DNA of 64,000 nucleotides from Riptortus pedestris (lineage: Eukaryota > Arthropoda > Insecta > Hemiptera > Alydidae): positions 99,646,001 through 99,710,000 of the forward strand of contig CM032233.1 in the NCBI GenBank assembly GCA_019009955.1. The letters run 5' to 3'. Below are positions 60,811 to 64,000 of this stretch, in pieces. The position numbers were made by a program, and so were the translations under genes. Each line of letters opens with the position of its first letter. The stretch's first letter is position 1. The notes beneath the pieces are model-generated. The model did no database searches, was not told where the DNA came from, and worked only from the letters and a program-made list of their open reading frames with translations.

Positions 60811-61392
60811 TGTACATTTATTCTCTATCTTGAATATTAACCGAGATATTTGCATTTTTATTAAGTGTGTGGGGATAACGGACGAGATGAGGTCGGCTAT
60901 TGTCGGTTTTGTTCGTGATTTTCCGCCGAAAATTAACTCGGCTGTTTCCGTAACTGTTCGGTTCTCGTGAAATTGGTTTAGCTTAGACTCGTGTTAGCGT
61001 TTACTTTGTGAGATATATGCAAATGCGTTCTGCTTATCCCCCTACTTTAGTTCTTGAACTACTAAAATTTGAGTTATTAAAATATAAATTATTCTGATTC
61101 ATTATAAATTGCAGTACCTGTTGTAGTAAATAGTTTCCAATAAAGTTATAATGTTATATTCAGATATATATCAGTAATCTATCTGTTCCGTTCTGAGTGG
61201 TTGGCAGCCCTATTTGTTTATAATTTGGAAGCCGTTCCCGTTGGGAGCTTGTTAAAATTAACTGAAAGATTTCTCATTTCCGTTTATATTTAATTAATTG
61301 TTGTATTTAAGTGTTACCAGTATGCAGATTTCTTTATTGTAAAACTTCACGTGGGAAATCTGCTTAGTTTACGCAGCCCCTGCGTGACGGAC
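60811..61392 (+). mobile_element. HINE-like repeat, 5'-truncated
   Basis: Starts at tacatttattctctatc, opposite in sense to the half copy left of the SINE. CACGTGGGAA at 61347, hairpin acgcagcccctgcgt, gacggac. Confidence 0.83.
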
Positions 61393-61419
61393 TTTTATGA
61401 GTATATGAATGAGTTATGT

Positions 61420-61660
61420 TATAGAACCAATCTTGATAAACTATTATGCTCTGCAATTGCTGTTCTATATTTTGTCCTAAATCAAGCATTAAGCGAGTTA
61501 GTTGTTCACACTTTCTTGTTTTCAGTCTTCGGAAAACCCCCATTTCTACTCATCGAATTTTTAATTTCGAAATGGATAATATATGGCGCGATGAGATCAA
61601 TAGCGTGTCGAACCATCACGTGGGAAGTCTGCTTATTTTAGCAGCCCTTGCGTGACGGAC
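61420..61660 (+). mobile_element. HINE-like repeat, 3' fragment (variant subfamily)
   Basis: gcaattgctgttctat, tggcgcgatgagatcaatag, CACGTGGGAA at 61617, agcagcccttgcgt, gacggac plus T7. It immediately follows another HINE 3' end; the 96-residue frame here is not a gene. Confidence 0.72.
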
Positions 61661-62185
61661 TTTTTTTCATGGGCAGTAAGTTGGCACACCTTGGAGTTTG
61701 TGTTGAAGCATCCAGTTAGCCTACTGAGGAAGAGGTCAGATATAACTGGATAATTGAGAGCGTTGTTGGAAAAAGGGATTAGCGGTATCAGATCGAATGA
61801 TGCCCAAATAGGCAGCGAGCGGCCGCCAGTTCTCCTCCCTCGTTAGTCCCTTTAGTTTCAATAACTAGTACACTGCCTCTTCTAACTCCTGTCAGCATCC
61901 GTTAAGTTATCACACGCATAGCATTTGATTTATACTAGTTCTCGACAAGGCACTCCAAAAGTGGTAAGGCAAACTTATAAAAAAAAAAAAAAAAAGATAG
62001 GTTTTTACGTGTTTTCTTCCACAAGGATATCTCATCGCCAGATATGGGTCAAATGCCTTCCTGAGTATCCTTCAATATGACTGTATAAAGTTCAAAGATT
62101 AATTAAGAAAGTAAATTAACTTTTTTTTTTGGTATAAGAGACAGAAAAGATAACAGAAAAACGTAACAGACGTGAAATAATAAAA
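61661..62185. other. No recognisable gene
   Basis: A17-type run at 61979-61995; otherwise featureless. Confidence 0.5.
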
Positions 62186-62285
62186 GTTCGTCACACAGGG
62201 GCTGCGTACACTAACCAGATTCCCCACATCCTGGTATAATATACATACATCTCAACATATATTTTCAGTTTCAATGAAAAAGAAA
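62186..62285 (-). mobile_element. Old long-form HINE, first exposed segment
   Basis: gttcgtcacacaggggctgcg through tttcagtttcaatgaaaaa, which continues at 62892 after a nested copy. Matches the start of the long copy at 47317. Confidence 0.7.
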
Positions 62286-62715
62286 GTCCGTCACGCAGGG
62301 GCTGCGTAAACTAAGCAGATTTCCCACGTGAAGTTATACAATAGAGAAATCTCCATACGAGAGCCGAACAGTTACGGAAACGGCCGAACTAGCTTTTGGC
62401 GGGAAACTCATCCGTTATCAGCCCACATTTAATAAAAATGCAAATATCTCGGTTAATATTCAAGATAGAGAATAAATGTATATAACAATATTTATAGTGA
62501 ATTTAATTTGCAATAAGATTGGTTCTATACAATTTTTCGATTCGACGTATGGTAACGGAGATATTTCGAATTTTCGAAAATCCCCCCTCTAAACCCTCCC
62601 TCCCACTTGTCCGATTCCAGCCATTAACGAACTTGATCTGTCTTTTTGCATAAAACGTTTAAATATCGAGTTTTGTAACGATCGAACAAAAATTGCGACC
62701 GCTAGAGCGTTAACA

Positions 62716-62772
<57 letters not shown>

Positions 62773-62891
62773 GAACGGACCTCATTTTCGCCATCTCCTG
62801 GGTAGGATCGATGGACATTTGAAGATATTTATCGAAAATCGCGTCATGAGTACTACCTCAATAGCTGATTTACCTTAAGGGAAATCTGCTA
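62286..62891 (-). mobile_element. Young HINE nested in the old one (first insertion)
   Basis: Complete short form, gtccgtcacgcaggggctgcg to taagggaaatctgcta, TTCCCACGTG at 62323, (TA)n 62717-62766. Confidence 0.88.
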
Positions 62892-62930
62892 AAAGATGAT
62901 TAGAAGGGGGTTGTTACTGAAGGCTAAAAA
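62892..62930 (-). mobile_element. Old long-form HINE, second exposed segment
   Basis: aagatgattagaaggggg and actgaaggctaaaaa continue the text left at 62285, as judged against atagatgagtagacgtgg at 47.4 kb. Confidence 0.65.
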
Positions 62931-63465
62931 GCCCGTCACGCAGGGGCTGCATTAACTAAGCAGATTTCCCACATGCGTCACTTATTTGCATTTACATATC
63001 TCAAATCTTAAAAATTCAATGAGCAAAATAATTGGTATTTAAGCTTCAAATAAAGTGCTTCATAACACAACATAATAGAATATTGTTAATATGAGATGAG
63101 TAAGAGTGGGGCTCTACTGACGACCGAAAACTAAAGTATGCAAATAATTCAATTAATAATCAAGATAATGAAAACATGTACATAACAACATTTGTAGAAC
63201 ATTACATTTGCAATAAGACTGCTTCTATACAATTTTTCGGTCTTATGCATAATAATGAACATATTAAGAATTTTCGAAATTCTCCCCCTCTAAACTCCCG
63301 TCTGCTTGGTCCGATTTCAGCCGTTAACGAACTTGATCTTTCTTTTTGTATAAAACGATTATATATCAAGTTTGGTAACGATAAGACAAGAAAAAAAACA
63401 AAATTTCGAAAACCGCGTCATGAGTACGACCTCAATAGCTGATTTCCCTTAAGGGAAATCTGCTA
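62931..63465 (-). mobile_element. Young HINE nested in the old one (second insertion)
   Basis: gcccgtcacgcaggggctgc to taagggaaatctgcta; the cacttatttgcat variant; the TA core and one block are missing (gataagacaagaaaaaaaac joint). Confidence 0.85.
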
Positions 63466-64000
63466 AAATGAGAAAGTACTAATAACTCCAATAATTCTTG
63501 ACTTACTAAAAAATGTATAAGACGCAAGCTGTACACCATCAATAGTTTAAGAAGATTGATTCTATAACATTTTACGATCCGACCTATATAACAAAGATAT
63601 TTTGAATTTTCAATTTTACCCATAAACCCCCACTATTCCAGAGCCGATATCAGCCAATAACAAATATGATATTTAGTGTTTACTTAAACTGTTAAATATC
63701 AAGGATGGTATAGATCGAATAAGCATTTTCAAAACAAGAACGTAAAATATTAATGGATGACGACATCACACAACGAATTTACATTTATCTCGCTTAATAA
63801 AGGTCTCTTGAAAACAATATTTGATATTTAAGCGTAGAATAAAGTGATTCATGATATAAAAGCGTATTGATATTCTGACATGAGTAGGAGTGGAGGTTTA
63901 CTGAAGGTGGAAAACTAAAAAATGCAAATACCCCCGTTAATATTTATATTAGAGAAAATATATTCATAACAACATTTATAGACGATTAAATTTACAAGAC
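63466..64000 (-). mobile_element. Old long-form HINE, third segment, runs off the window
   Basis: gagaaagtactaataactcc onward matches aagaaagtacgaataactc in the copy at 47.5 kb, followed by both internal modules. The core and palindrome end would lie beyond 64000. Confidence 0.7.

Larger units (their letters stand above)
60083..64000 (+). other. Presumed start of the intron downstream of the Serrate-like exon
   Basis: Begins with a consensus donor gtaagt. No DSL-domain exon (Cys-rich, about 85 codons) is seen before the window ends; the space is filled by HINE copies and a SINE. Confidence 0.6.

Overview
The window is animal DNA, very probably from an insect or another arthropod. It is AT-rich, has no operon-like gene packing, and is crowded with transposon debris whose relatives I know from arthropod genomes: Ty3/gypsy, Jockey-type LINE, tRNA-derived SINE, Helitron and Helentron-related repeats. 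No bacterial or organellar genes are visible. The only convincing piece of a host gene is a 55-bp exon at 60028-60082 on the + strand. It has a strong acceptor and donor and encodes KSFTLILQALDLKNDTSN, which matches the N-terminal (MNNL) region of the Notch ligand Serrate/Jagged. If that is right, most or all of the window is intron of a Serrate/Jagged orthologue: the intron before this exon runs back at least towards base 1 and the next one runs past base 64000.

About forty full or partial copies of one repeat, in both orientations, make up roughly a third of the window. In the orientation used here (+), a copy starts AGCAGATTTCCC as one arm of a near-perfect palindrome. It then has a (TA)n microsatellite core preceded or followed by an ACCGCT/AGCGGT palindrome, a G-run tract, and an inverted copy of the start (GGGAAATCTGCT). 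It ends with a 6-bp-stem hairpin (ACGCAG CCC CTGCGT) and GACGGAC, set between T runs. This is the plan of HINEs (non-autonomous Helentrons, DINE-1-like). Short (about 0.6 kb), long (about 0.8-1.1 kb) and deleted forms occur, and two young copies sit nested inside an older one at 62.2-64.0 kb.

Layout: 1-14 kb holds HINE copies, two inverted copies of a broken Ty3/gypsy element (0.7-3.35 kb and 10.95-13.5 kb), a tandem-like composite block between them (8.57-11.1 kb), and a canonical Helitron nested in a HINE (7.44-7.94 kb). 14-22 kb is dense HINE plus one foldback element. 22-26 kb and 29-34 kb are mostly single-copy-looking sequence with a Jockey fragment (31.3-31.9 kb) and one small ORF (32.9-33.2 kb). 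34-39 kb holds long HINEs, a transposase scrap and a SINE. 39.6 kb has a broken copy of an insect multicopy gene. 42-45 kb is quiet. 45-59 kb is HINE-rich with foldback elements. 60 kb has the Serrate-like exon. 60.3-64 kb is HINE and SINE again.

Features most worth following: (1) the Serrate/Jagged exon; (2) the HINE 3' arm carries CACGTGGGAA, an E-box overlapping a perfect Su(H)/CSL site CGTGGGAA, so the introns of a Notch ligand gene have been seeded with at least 17 CSL-type sites; (3) a foldback repeat family has a conserved, possibly covarying hammerhead-like core. All assignments come from reading alone, with no database search.
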